A DNA stretch of 64,000 nucleotides from Trileptium ribeirensis (taxonomy: Eukaryota; Nematoda; Enoplea; Enoplida; Thoracostomopsidae): positions 1 through 64,000 of the forward strand of contig JASANE010017708.1 of NCBI GenBank assembly GCA_030248225.1, in the 5' to 3' direction. Under the pieces are notes generated by a model that searched no databases, was not told the DNA's origin, and worked only from the letters and a program-made list of their open reading frames with translations. The position numbers and the translations under genes were made by a program. Below, one piece after another: positions 32,984 to 44,879 of this stretch; the stretch's first letter is position 1, and the number at the start of each line of letters is the position of its first letter.

Positions 32984-35121
32984 GTTCCCGCTTCATGTTC
33001 CAGCACGAAGAGGACCCATCCGCTTCATGTTCCAGCACAGAGCATCACAGTGGTACGACGACGAAAAACAAGGGGCAATTGTGGCTCTATTCAAAAAAGG
33101 AGACAAAGCGGACCTAAATAATTATCGTGGCGTATGTTTGTTACCGATGTTGAGTCGCATTCTTGGACGAATACTAGCGAAGCGTCTCCGCGACTGGGCC
33201 GAAGGTATGCGACTGCTGGATGACAATCAATGCGGTTTTAGAAAAAATAGAAGCACCGCAGATAGCGCCCAAATTTTTATCCGAATGCACGAAGATATTA
33301 GGGAGTACTACGAGAATTCACGGGCCGACCATCTGACAGACGACAACGATGAACAAGCAATCCTTCTTGATCTACGCAAAGCGTACCCGAGAGTATGCAA
33401 ACCGATGCTATGGGGGGTTTTGCGGAAATATGGTATGCCGGAATCGATAGTTGAGAAACTCCAGGACCTACACGAATGCACAAGCTACGGTGTCATCGGC
33501 CCGAAGAACCTGAGCAGCGTTTGGTACCCTGAACGGGGCCTCCGGGAAGGCTGCCCAACGTCACCTTCACTTTTCAACATATACCATCAGGCGTGCATAC
33601 GATTGGCGGAAAAGGCACGAGGGGAGACTGCTGACGCCCAACCGGGTACTCACTGCGGCGTGACGTGGAGCTACCTTCCGGGAAACAACCTGCCTCCCCA
33701 ACGTCGAAATCAATTTAACTCTGAAGCAAAACACGTTGCTATCAGATGCTCACTGTTTGCAGACGACACAACGTTAGTCGGAAACAAAGTAGAGTTAACC
33801 TAATCACTACAACTATACAAAGAAACTATGGAATTATTTGAAGAGAAGACGAATGATGCTAAACAGGAAACACTGCTACTAGGTAGGCCGGAAGGTGATA
33901 ACATTCGGATGCTGGGAACCTGGGTAGGATGCGCCAGTGATACTAAACAACGAATCAAACGTGGGACGTGCTGCTGGGCAAAAATTAGGAAGCGCTTCAT
34001 GAAAAGCAGACTGACAAAGCGGACTCAAGCGAAGGTGGTCGAAGCGTGTGTTGAGAGTACAATGCTATTCAACGCTGGAACTCGTCCGTTCTACAAATCT
34101 GAAGTCAAACGGTTGCAGCAGACAGTCGACAAGATGTATCGGTACATCTGGAGTTCCAAAACCAAAGAACCGCTGCGCGAAATGGAAGAAAAGCGAGTCA
34201 ACATGTTCGACGTAAGACAACAACTTGGGGTAACGTCGATTTCCATCAAAGTAGAAAAAGCGCACTTGGTGCGTCTCGGCCATGTTCTACGCATGGACAA
34301 CGGGAGATTAGCCAAACAAGTAACAATTGGTTGGTACACAAAATTGGAAAACATTCGAAAAAACAAAAGAAAGAAGAATAATACAATCGACTTCTGGCGG
34401 AGGCTACTGAAGAACGCCGGTATAGGGAGCCATACCCTTCAATGGCACACATCCGACCGGGCAAAATGGAAAACAATAGTAGACAAACGAATAAAGGAGC
34501 TGCAGCTAATTGACAACAACCGTTGCAAACAACAACAACAGCTACCGCAGCAACAGTCACAACAACAAGCTACCAACAACGACAACCGTGGGGCTACCCA
34601 AAGGAACGATCTCGTGTGTCCTAAACCCAATTGCCGTAAGGAATGTAAATCAGCCGGAGGACTAGCTATCCACATGAAACGAATGCATGCCGACAAACAA
34701 CAACAAACAACATTCACATGCGACAGGTGCAATGACACCTTCAAGCAAGAAGCAACATTGAAAAACCACTTCAAGGGCTGTGACGGAGACCGCACAGTAA
34801 ATGGTCAAAAGGAGTGCCGACACTGCGGGCAGCTCTTCGCCAAGGGGAGTCTGAAGAGACACAAAGAAAAGTGCGACCTCCGACCAACCACAACATTACC
34901 AGCAACGACGTCAACAACAACCGCCGCAAACTCAACAACAACAGCCAGAAAATATCAACCAAAACGGAAATTATGCGAACTATGCCAGACAATGCAGAGC
35001 GCCACCAATATGGCGCGACACCAAAAAACTTGTGGTGGAGGTCGTCGATGACTCGACAACACCACTTCACCAGGTTACACCATGCCCATTTGGGCGACAA
35101 ACGGTGAAAGAAGAAGAAGAA
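32984..35121 (+). mobile_element. Inserted LINE with C-terminal zinc fingers (inner element)
   Basis: Insertion is flanked by an exact 13-bp target duplication, GACATCGCTCTCT, at 32971-32983 and 35122-35134. The element ends in a short GAA-rich tail (about 35107-35121) rather than poly(A). The 5' end is truncated just before the RT. It is in the same orientation as the outer LINE. Confidence 0.85.
33063..35051 (+). pseudogene. Reverse transcriptase ORF with four C-terminal zinc fingers
   Basis: One frame is open from before 33063 to 35051 except for a single TAA at 33801-33803. Its RT domain shows FKKGDKADLNNYRG, GFRKNRSTADS, LDLRKAYPRV, REGCPTSPSLFNIY and the catalytic FADDT near 33760. After the stop come the thumb and linker, a Gln-rich stretch (about 34530-34570), then four zinc-finger motifs: CPKPNC with an H..H pair, CDRCNDTF, CRHCGQLF and CELCQTMQ, the last three ending in Cys (C2HC). 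C-terminal zinc fingers probably bind DNA or RNA to choose targets; that is an inference. Missing 5' sequence and one stop make it inactive, but it is young. Confidence 0.88.
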
Positions 35122-35965
35122 GACATCGCTCTCTTTGCTGAATCTGTAGCAGACGCCCAACAACTTGACTCTGTGGACTCAGCTGCGTCAAAGGTTGGCC
35201 TCAAGATCAGCGCTCCAAAGACGAAAGTAATCTCCGTTGGATTTGATAATCCGGTTATCAGGCTGAACGGCGAAGCTTTAGAATGCGTCGACGATTTTGT
35301 ATATCTTGGATCCAAGATCTCTGGCTCGGCTGTTGTGGCTTCGGACGACGTGACATCAAGAATCGGCAAAGCCTCGGGAACCTTCACTCGACTAGAACGC
35401 TGCTTGTGGTCACGTCCAGAGATATCTATCAGAACGAAAATCCGTGTTTTAACCCCATTGTTATGCCAACTATGTTATATGGCTCTGAATGTTGGACGCT
35501 TCTAAATACAGATATAAGCAAACTGGAAGTTTTCCAGATGACCTGTCTCAGACGTATTCTCAGTATCTCCCGTCTTCAACGACTCAGAAACGAAGAAATC
35601 AGGCGTCTTATGTTGTAATCAATCTACTATTGCAAACCACATCAAGTCTAATCGTCTTCGGTGGCTAGGGCACGTCTGTCGGATGGATGACACTCGATTC
35701 GCCAAGAAACGGTTGTTAGATGATCATCCAGACGGGTGGAAATGTCCACGAAATGCCCCCAAGAAGCAGTGGAAAAGCCAGATTTTTTAAGACCTCTCCC
35801 CTCAATTTCTTCGTGCGGAAGAAGTCGCTAGATGAAGTCGTGGACGCAGCTCACAATCGCAAGCAATGGAAAGGAATCCGACGTGATGCGGTGAGGGCAG
35901 CGACATCTGGATCTAGGCGGTCTCAACATCGTCCTTATCGCAGATAACCGCTTTAAGAAGAAGAT
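35122..35965 (+). pseudogene. RTE-like LINE, 3' half (outer element)
   Basis: Resumes in the catalytic box (DIALFAES) directly at the second copy of the 13-bp duplication. It continues with GLKISAPKTKVIS, VYLGSKIS, LYGSECWTL and the C-terminal LRWLGHV segment around 35660, with several frameshifts. The end near 35965 is followed by AAG repeats (TTTAAGAAGAAG), as expected for the 3' tail of this LINE type. Confidence 0.88.
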
Positions 35966-37900
35966 TTACTTAACTACCTATTAATTTAACTTACAGCTGT
36001 GGGATTGGGGTTAGAAAAAGACGCGACTTGTGTAAACAAAAAGGAAACAAGCGAGGGCAGCGGGATAAAAAGAAGGTAGCGCTCCCAGGGCCATGGCTGG
36101 CGAGCCAAAAGAGTCTCGGATTCGGACTCAGTACTTCCGTCCGAGTAAAATGACATGTAACAGGACCATATCCGGACAATATGGGAGGAAGTGGGCTCTC
36201 GGGGGACGACCGATGTGAAATTTTTCAAAACGAGGGTGTTTAAACGGTTCCCCGGGTTTCGGGGTGTCTTTCTTTGGGGTACTACGTGCTACGTATATAT
36301 TTGACGTTGGTCTTGACAAGGTGAATCCAATGAGGGGTTACACGCCGGTCGTGGCGTTGTTCCATGGGAGAGGGTAACGAAAAGTGGGCACAGCGGGACC
36401 AGTCTGGGCTCAAATTAAAGCCTCTGATCTAGGGATCACAACGATGCCATATATATATAATTTTCTGCCTAATATTTATTAAGTTATTTAATTAATTGTG
36501 TTTTTGTTTGCCTACGTACATACTAATTTGCCCATAGGTCCGTGGATCTAGGTCGGATCTCCACGAAACAGGTCTCATTAGAATGACCGTGAAATTTGTA
36601 ACAAAAATGTTGAGTACTAAATTTTCGAACTCTGAACGGTTCCGGAGTTATGGGCCGGAGCCGATATTTCTGATACCAAATTTTCATTTTAAAGTTTGTC
36701 TTATCTTAGTAACTTGTTCAGTGACAATGATAACATTGAACACTGCAAATTTTGATATTTTAGGATTTTACTTACGTTTTTCAGGGAAATTGCTCATTTG
36801 CCGTTCGCTTTCGGACGAACAGCCAAACTTTTTGTGGTCCTCATCCGTGAGGACGGTCGTAAAGGGTATCCGTCACGGCCAGTCTTTCCTGTGACAATTT
36901 GCAACGAGTTTCGCAGTCCTACCATGCGGGGTAGGACTATTCCTACATATGTATCGGGTTCGGCAGGGAGTCGTACCGCGCTAAACTTCTACAAGTAGAG
37001 TATGGCAAGAGCTCGCCATACACACTATTTCTACCTATAAAAACAACAAATTACATGCGTAAAAATCCCTTGATCTCTCTTAAAAATCGTCCTAAAGAAG
37101 ATAAATTACTCCCGATTATTGACACCTCCAAAGTTATAGAGTACAAAGGTATAATAACGCGTAACAATCATCATGCAAATGGCACAAAATTACAATAGAA
37201 ATTGGCGCTTTAATGGCCAGGAAAACGGTGCAATTGTAGTGCAGCAAATACATATTATTAAGCAATGGTACAACAGAACATTATAATTATAAGATTGGTA
37301 CAAAATCATAAAACTATACAGGCGTTTTTACGGCCTTTAACGACACAAAGATATGGCACGAATATGATACACACAATTATACAACACGATCATAGTTATA
37401 CGAATCAAGCGAATAATACGTGCCTTTATGGCCATGACAATGTGGTTATAACGAAAACGATGGTAACAGAAATATATATATATACGCGATTCAAGTGTAC
37501 CAATGGAGCCTTTATGGCTCTCAACAATCGATAATTATATAACTATATATATGTATACATATATATACGCTAGCAATATTCCGATGATTCTTCGTCCTCG
37601 AAATGTTAACAACGATCCCCATTTTGATCACGAAAACTGTCGGCGGTGCGAGCCGAAATGTGACAAAAATCTCTTGTACATAGCGAGATTAATGGACGTA
37701 ATGATTCATGATTTGTGCTATATATATAAGGTTTATAAATAGGGTGGCGACAGAGTCTGGCAGTCGGTTCGTATGCACGGGGGAATTACAGATTGATTCT
37801 TATCCTATTTGCATGTGTATTTCGACGTTACACTAGGTTTCGTACCCAGCTGGGTCATTCCCGTTGGGTGTTCTACGCTGGGAGACATTCGCAAATACAT
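35966..37900. other. Non-coding, unassigned
   Basis: No supported gene. 36400-37020 contains an open stretch of about 100 codons with no recognisable domain. 37030-37740 is AT-rich. Confidence 0.45.
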
Positions 37901-37908
37901 TCGAAAAT

Positions 37909-38156
37909 GTTGACCATTACGCTATGGCCAGGATTATTAGGGTAGTCGTCAAAATGTTGGCCATTACACTATGGACAGGATTATTGGTATTCGATAAATT
38001 GTTGGCCATTACACTGTGGCCAGGATTATTTTGGTCTTCGACTAAATGTTGGCCATTAGAGTGTGGCCAGGATTATTGTGAATGTTGGCCATTGGAATGT
38101 GGCCAGGATTAAGGATTTTCGATAAAATGTTGCCATTAGGCTATGGTCAGATTAAT
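37909..38156 (+). repeat. 46-bp minisatellite, six units
   Basis: Six imperfect units start at 37909, 37955, 38000, 38047, 38083 and 38128. Each contains TGTTGGCCATTACACTRTGG followed by CCAGGATTATT and a variable CGAT-rich spacer. Unit length is 45-47 bp, except one of 36 bp. Confidence 0.88.
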
Positions 38157-38159
38157 CCA

Positions 38160-40079
38160 CCTCGTAACGATCCAGCATGGATCTGTTACATATAATTTTG
38201 GTCGATATGGTGATCCGTTGCGCTTTCGGTGTGATTCTAAATGACGAGGTATGAATCCAAGTTCCTGAAGAATTTTCCACAAAGCTGTTCCGTTCGGTTT
38301 GTACTAATGCGATACTTCGACAAGTTTGAACGTGCGTAAGCTACCGATCTGCGTGATTACGAAGGCGGAAGATTTAAGGCTGCCATTTGTCGCTGCTCCC
38401 CTGGAATGTAAACTGGACGCGCCGCCGCCAGCCTTTCTTCACTTCCAGAGACGCAGCTGCTTCATGTTTTGACTTTGGAGGCACGAGGATAGTGCTTCTC
38501 TTTAGCGAAAATGTTGGGTATTCTGAGAATCCATGGTCCAGCCAGAGATTATTGACAGCGTGTTGTGCCGTTTACATTAGTTGCTCCTTTGCTCGTATAT
38601 CACTTGACGGTTCATTTAGTGCCTTTATCATGTGCAGCGGTTTCGGTGGCGGTGGAGGTGGGCTTTCGTTGCTATCGGTGGTTGATGTTGAAGTTTGATT
38701 CTTTGTACACGCTGTTTTCCCGACGTTACAAAACTCAATGTGATGCCGGTACTGATTTTCTATTCTACCAATTACGATTTTTGAGTTGCATTGCAGTTTG
38801 GTTTAGTTCGTATTCCTTATATGAATACGCATATTTCGATTGAATCGTCGATCTGCTTTTGCTGTTTGATTGTGTCCTCGTCTGTCTCGAGAACATCCGG
38901 TACTAGTGTCAATTTGTCAACGAGTTTCGTAAAGCCACCAAAGTGGCAGACGCCGCATTCACGATATATGTTTGCTTGTGCCATGTTGATAAGATGCTCC
39001 TCCAGATTGAGAACCACTGGTGTCTTTTTGAATGGGGATTATCGTTATGGGAATGCGCGACTTCTTATCGAAGACTGTACGACACTGTTGCTTTGTTTCC
39101 AATTGTTTATTCGGCAGTAGTCATAATTTGCACGGTTCGATCTCGTCCGGATTAACCGAGTATATTTCGCCATTTGGCGTCGACAAATTAATGTTTGACC
39201 TAAAATTCCTTGTCAAATCCGGATGTAACAAAAACCAATCGTCATAGATATCGAGCACCAGGTCATGTTCCTCGCCTTCGATTTTGGTGTTAGCGCAGTA
39301 TCATTCACTTACAACTTGCTAACTGCTGCTCCGTTGTTATACCAAGAAAGCAAGGATTACATAACGTTCCATACCGGAAACTTTTTTTCGCCTTTTTGAG
39401 TGCCCGCGATGAATTGCGGGTTTCGGTTCTAATTAAAATTAAAAAAGAAGCGTATCGTTAGGATAGTAATGGACAAAGCTAAACGTTTCATTACTGTCCG
39501 TATATTTATTATCACGGTAGGTACTTGTGTCGATGTTTTGCGTATTGTCCTTTGACATGCCGCAATACCTCTGCAAGAAATCATTTAAATTACTCGTTTC
39601 CTACGCGCGACAATCCATGATTGATTGATTGATGCAGCTTGACGAGATCGATTCTTTTGCGTTTATGAGGCGTCGCTTGACCGCGCCGGCCCCTTATGCT
39701 TCCCACATCCGCAAGTCAGCATCCTTATCGAACCATGACATTGTCATGTGCGGCTGTTATGCCAAATCTTGAATTGCGCTTGCCAATTTTCTTGCGAATT
39801 TAGCTGCATAAATGATTGCTGTGTCTACGTTGACGGTCGTCTACGTAAGGATCCTTGCGAGGTTCTTCTACTCCTTTCGAATATCCTTCGCCGATTGTAA
39901 GTCCTTTTCATTCGGTAAGCAAAATCGATGCATCGTTTGCCAGTTTTTTTATCCATGGTCTAAATCGGCGTTCTTAAGGTAAATCGATCGTTTATTGAAC
40001 AATCCTTCGTTGGAGCTATGTACAAATCGTATATCAAAGAATCTAGAACTAACTAGTAAACGTGCTAAATTACAAAAAG
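38160..40079. other. Unassigned, possible old minus-strand coding relic
   Basis: Short minus-strand open stretches (for example 38817-39017) have coding-like composition, but no domain could be confirmed. It might be the 3' part of the Gypsy-like relic at 44.9-49.3 kb, because orientation and order fit. The evidence is weak. Confidence 0.3.
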
Positions 40080-40870
40080 TGAGTGGAGCATCAGGCAAAG
40101 TATTTGGTATATATCTTATTTATTTATACATGCATTTCAACTAATTATTTAAAATCAATTTAAAATAAGAATCACGTTTAGGCAATTGACGGCAAATCTA
40201 CCATATACAAAAAACTCGTTAGCTAAAAAATAGCTAATTAAATTAGCACCCGTGATAAATCATAGAGCTTCAAAAGTAACATATTCATGATCATCGAAAA
40301 CCCCCGAGCGCAACAAATTAGCAATTTTGAAGTGATTTTAAAATTTGCATAAAATTACCTAGTTAATTAACTAATTAGCATATACGGCCAAATTATAGAG
40401 CTTCAGAAATACCATAGTCGTGATCAGAGACATAGAAAACCACCAATTTATTTTTCATTTTTGAGCACTTCAAAAATTTTCAAGACATTAGCTAATTAAA
40501 AATTAATAACTTCCTCGAAGAAATAATAATGAACACCAGATTCATAATCACCACCGCGAAATGTAGTATATGCACCAAAATAATAGCTTTGCACTGATTA
40601 TTCATTGAAAAATAAGCAATTTTTATTTAAAAATACTAAAAATAGGCAAACACTCTAACTATTTAGGTAATTAATTACTAATTAACTAAAGCAAATTTTG
40701 ACAAAATATAAATGTCTTGCATTTCACCGATATTAGCATTTCAAACAAAAAGATTATATCGGCCCAGTAGTTATTGAGGAGTTCAACGGACGGGCGGACA
40801 GAAGGTGCCGATTTTCCCCCTCTGACTAATATAAAAACGCTTTGTTCGCTCCGCTCAATAAAAGTATAGA
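40080..40870 (+). repeat. AT-rich direct repeat A (~0.8 kb)
   Basis: Colinear with 43905-44775. Shared landmarks in order: CTTATTTATTTATACATGCA-type start, TTCATGATCA near 40286, CATTTTTGAGCACTT near 40459, ATTCATTGAAAAATAAGCAA near 40600, CAGTAGTTATTGAGGA near 40766 and a CGCTCAAT end. It contains many TAGCTAATTAATTAGC-like palindromes. Probably a non-autonomous element. Confidence 0.8.
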
Positions 40871-41148
40871 TTAATTATCAGACCAGTATTTGGCAAAGGC
40901 TTAGCATTAATAGTATTTTCCTATATTCATGTTCGCAATATTTTACGAACTGTATATAACCATATTTTTATTCATTGAATTGCCACTAATATGAAAAGGA
41001 CTCTGTCCCTATACCCATTAGAGATATATAGGTTATGTATATACGTATATATATACGTGTATTGAATATATATTACAATTACATATAAGGTAAGGTAGAT
41101 ATATACTGTATATTTGTAATTGTCCAAAAATTACTATGTGCCCATTGA

Positions 41149-42993
41149 CTCCCACTTCATCATTATGAGCGTTCGAACACCCACGCCGCTTGGAGTGATT
41201 ATGAAAGAAAGCGTCTATTGGCAGATTTTCATGTTGACGTGTCCATACGTAAATTTGAGACAAAGCTTGCAACAAACATTGATTCGTATCGCAAGTCGTT
41301 CAACTATGCACTGAAGAGGAGCAAGATTGCTCCCAAGATAGGGCCGATGCTGCTGGATGATGGGTCTTTCTGTGTGTCACCTAGGGATGATTGCGAGCAG
41401 TTCAACAAATACTTTGTATCTGTATTCAACAACTATGAGTATGTGGTTCCACCTGTTGCCTACCGCACTGCTGCCAGAATTTCTGGGTTTGATATTTCAA
41501 CAAACCATGTTCTGAAGGTTCTTTCGAATGTAAAAACTTGTGCAGCACCTGCCATTGATAGGATTTCCAACCGTTTCCTTTTCCATACCAAAGACGTTAT
41601 TGCCGCACCACACGCCTGTCTCTTTGATAAATCCTTGCAGTCAGGCACATTTGCAAGCCAATGGAAAGATGCTAACGTTGTACCAATATACAAGGGTCAG
41701 GGAAATCGATCTCGGTGTGAAAATTATAGACCAATAAGTCTAATGTGTTCAGTCAGTAAGGTGCTAGAAACGGTTGTCAGAGATCGACTGACATCAAATC
41801 TTGACAGCAATAATCTTATCCACGGTACACAGCACGGGTTCAGAGCACAGAGGTCGACCACAACTCAGCTTTTGGAGTTCATCAACTTTGCGACCAAATG
41901 CTTAGATCAAAACGATTGTATGGACGTCGTTTATGTTGACTTTAAAAAGGCATTCGACAAGATTTGTCTGCAGGCACTGGTATACAAACTAGAGACCTAT
42001 GGCGTAACAGGGAAATCATTGGATTGGTTTCACAGTTATTTGACCAATCGTCGTCAAAGAGTATCAGTAAATGGTTCGTCATCGGCTTGGTCGGATGTCA
42101 CTAGCGGTGTCCCTCAGGGATCAGTGTTGGGCCCTACGCTTTTCTTGATGTTTATAAACGACATTGACGAGTACCTTTCTTGTTCGGTATACAAATTCGC
42201 AGATGACCTGCGTCTCGCCCGCAGGATACTCAGATATCATCCAGGCTTTGACCAAGATAGCTTCCAATTCGATCTTGATGGTTTATCGTCGTACTGCTAC
42301 GAATGGTGTTTAGCTATAAACGAACTAAAATGTCATGTCATGCATTGTGGTGTCGATAACCCATGTGCAGCTTACTCATTGATGAACAACTGCTTGAATG
42401 TGACATCAAAGGAGAAAGATCTCGGTATTATTGTGACGAACGATATGAGGTTTTCGGAGCATTGTGCCGCTGTCGCATCAAAGGCCCGTAAAGTCATATT
42501 TTTATTACGACGAACAATCAGATGTTGGTCCAAATATGTGTGGCTTCACCTGTACAGATCTTTAATACGGCCTCTCGTCGAGTATGCAGTCAACGTTTGG
42601 TGCCCTCATTGTATTCATGACATTCAGCAGATAGAGAAGGTCCAGCGACTAGCTACCAAGCTCATTCCAGCCATAAGTAACTGGTCTTATGAGGAGATGA
42701 TCGCCTATCTCGGTTTACAAACACTCGAAACTCGGCGTGTCCGCAGTGACTTAATCTTAATTTATAGAATGACTCGCGCTCGATATTCGCAAATTTTTAC
42801 CACAGGGTATGCTACCACCAGGGGTCATAACTTCAAGCTTGAGACAATCGACATCCCTCGGCGAGATGCTCGTAAATACTTCTTCACGCATAGATCTGTA
42901 CGCCTGTGGAACGCACTGCCTTATGACGTTGTAAATGCTCCTTCGCTGTCATCGTTCAAGAGTCGACTCCATGCAGCAAATATTCTTGCGTAA
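41149..42993 (+). CDS. CR1/Jockey-like LINE reverse transcriptase, 5'-truncated
   Basis: An uninterrupted frame of 614 codons is open from 41149; it has no natural start, because the 5' end (with the endonuclease) is lost. RT blocks are all present: VVPIYKGQGNRSRCENYRP, HGFRAQRSTTTQ, VVYVDFKKAFDK (catalytic Asp), GVPQGSVLGPTLF and YKFADDLRL (YxDD-type box FADD). The C-terminus ends with the characteristic FFTHRSVRLWNALP segment. It lies between the two direct repeats and immediately upstream of the tetraspanin sequence. The open frame suggests a recent insertion. Confidence 0.9.
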   Translation, partial: LPLHHYERSNTHAAWSDYERKRLLADFHVDVSIRKFETKLATNIDSYRKSFNYALKRSKIAPKIGPMLLDDGSFCVSPRDDCEQFNKYFVSVFNNYEYVVPPVAYRTAARISGFDISTNHVLKVLSNVKTCAAPAIDRISNRFLFHTKDVIAAPHACLFDKSLQSGTFASQWKDANVVPIYKGQGNRSRCENYRPISLMCSVSKVLETVVRDRLTSNLDSNNLIHGTQHGFRAQRSTTTQLLEFINFATKCLDQNDCMDVVYVDFKKAFDKICLQALVYKLETYGVTGKSLDWFHSYLTNRRQRVSVNGSSSAWSDVTSGVPQGSVLGPTLFLMFINDIDEYLSCSVYKFADDLRLARRILRYHPGFDQDSFQFDLDGLSSYCYEWCLAINELKCHVMHCGVDNPCAAYSLMNNCLNVTSKEKDLGIIVTNDMRFSEHCAAVASKARKVIFLLRRTIRCWSKYVWLHLYRSLIRPLVEYAVNVWCPHCIHDIQQIEKVQRLATKLIPAISNWSYEEMIAYLGLQTLETRRVRSDLILIYRMTRARYSQIFTTGYATTRGHNFKLETIDIPRRDARKYFFTHRSVRLWNALPYDVVNAPSLSSFKSRLHAANILA

Positions 42994-43143
42994 GACTACT
43001 TTTATTTTTCCTTCATCTCAATCGAGCCTTGCGACAATGCAAGGCGTATGCCCTCCACTATGGACGATGATGCTCAATCAAGATTCTGTTGCGCTTGCTC
43101 ATAGCTTCGTAACATATGGAGGGAAGAATGGTACGTGTAAAAA

Positions 43144-43806
43144 ATGCTCTCCGGTCTTCTAATCCTCATCGTTAGTCTCGTTGCCTATTTATCATCGGAT
43201 GTGCAAAGCTACTTTTCGTCACAAATCAGCGAAATGAAGCAACACGTAGAGGTTGACGTTCAATCGTTGCAATCACTCAACGTTGTCCTGATCGCTGCAA
43301 TGATTATGGGCAGAATTATCCTTGTGCTCGGATTTGCGGGATGCTGTGGAGCGTTGACCGAAAGTGTTTGCTTGCTTGGATTGTTCGCTACCGTCATGAT
43401 CATAATGCTTATCGTTCAGTTCGCCCTTGAAATTGTTGTTTTCGCATTCCGTGGCATCGTCGAAAACACGATTAAGGCCGGACTCAACGAAACTGCAGAA
43501 ATTGCCGCCGGAAATCAAGCAACGCAAGCCGCTCGAAGCGCATGTAACATGTTCAAGGATTTATACAAAGAAATGAAATGCTGCGGCGTTGACGGAAAGA
43601 ATATTGGCGGTGATTGCGATTTGAAATGTGGATAAGATAAACTTCCGCCTTGCCCTGAAGTTCTATGGACGAAACTATGGGACAACATGAAAATGGCTGG
43701 GATTGTGTTTTTGGTTCTAATTGTTCTTGAACTAGCCGCAACGCTATTCGCATGTTGTCTATGCAGAGCTGTTCGACGAGGTGATCATTTGTACGAATCG
43801 GTTTGA
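43144..43806 (+). pseudogene. Tetraspanin-like gene, 5'-incomplete, one in-frame stop
   Basis: The frame from 43144 gives the end of TM1, a short first loop, TM2 with the GFAGCCGALTE signature (residues 63-73), TM3, and a large extracellular loop with the CCG motif (residues 146-148). A TAA at 43633-43635 stops it at 163 residues. The same frame then continues for 56 codons with a PPCPE motif, TM4 and a short cytoplasmic tail ending at 43806. Tetraspanins organise membrane microdomains. No introns interrupt this part, and the first residues (the usual conserved start of TM1) are missing. It could be a retrocopy, a captured fragment, or the last exon of a host gene with a recent stop. Confidence 0.82.
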
Positions 43807-43904
43807 AAACAAACAAAACAAAATAAATCACAAATCGTGTGATTGCCACAACACCAACAACAACAATGACTCCAAGTTAAGAGCAGAGACCATTATAAAC
43901 AATA

Positions 43905-44775
43905 CCATCTGGTCGTAATGAGATCACTTGTGGAGCAATAGGCAAATTATTTTATGTCTTATTTATGAATACATGTACTTCAACTAAATATTTAATCAAC
44001 ATATAATAAGTATCAAGCTTGAGACAATTGATGTCAAATGCACCATACAAAAAGCTAGCTACCTAAAAATAGCTAATTAGTTTGCAATATCAACTAATTA
44101 GCCAATTAACAAACATGATAAAATCATACAGCTTTAAGTCACATATTCATGATCAGCAAGATCGAAAACCCCCAAGCACAAAGAATCAACAATTTTGAAA
44201 CGATTTTAAAATTTGCACAAAATTAATTAGCTAATTAATTACTAATTAGCATATACAGCCATGTTTTAGTATTTCAGCAATGTCATATTCGCGATCAGCG
44301 GCATATGAGACCCCCGCATGCTATTTTTTCATTTCTGAGCACTTTGAAAATTTTCAAAAATTAGCTAATTAATAATTAACAATTAGCTACTTAACTAATT
44401 AGCTAGCATGCTTTTAACATACTCGGATAGTAATAAGCACTAGATTCATAGATTCATAATCAGCATAGCGAGGTTTAGTATACGCACTAAAATAATAGGT
44501 CTACGCTACACTAACTATTCATTGAAAAATAAGCAATTGAAAATGAAAATTGTTAGAAAATGCTAAAAACTACGCCTAACTAATTAGTTAATTACTAATT
44601 AGCTAAAACAGAAAGAATAAGAACAGAATAAGAAAGAAATAAGAATGCTAAGAACATTAAGAAAAAGTTCTTAAAAACGGCGCAGTAGTTATTGAGGAAT
44701 TCGACCGACGGGCAGAGGGACAAACGGTGGCCATTTCCACCCTCTGATGAAAACAAAAACGCTTCGCTCAATTAT
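43905..44775 (+). repeat. AT-rich direct repeat B (~0.8 kb)
   Basis: Second copy of the repeat at 40080-40870, in the same orientation, substantially diverged. It ends with CAGTAGTTATTGAGGA near 44690 and CGCTTCGCTCAAT near 44760. Confidence 0.8.
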
Positions 44776-44879
44776 TACAACAATCGTACTTATACATATA
44801 CCCGGTTTTAGCCTTTGAAGCAAAACTAGGTCTTTGAGATCATGATAAACATTATGTATCAACTTTAGGTTAAAACAAA

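Noticed and set aside
34065..34862. Minus-strand ORFs rich in Cys, Leu and Ser
   Set aside because: Antisense of the plus-strand LINE zinc-finger and poly-Gln region.
38817..39017. Minus-strand stretch with EEHLINMAQ and CGVCHFGG, reminiscent of a Gypsy RT
   Set aside because: The similarity is limited to a few residues and no RT core motif was found nearby.
44735..44760. CTGATGA near the end of repeat B
   Set aside because: The aligned position in repeat A reads CTGACTA and no GAAA or stems are present.
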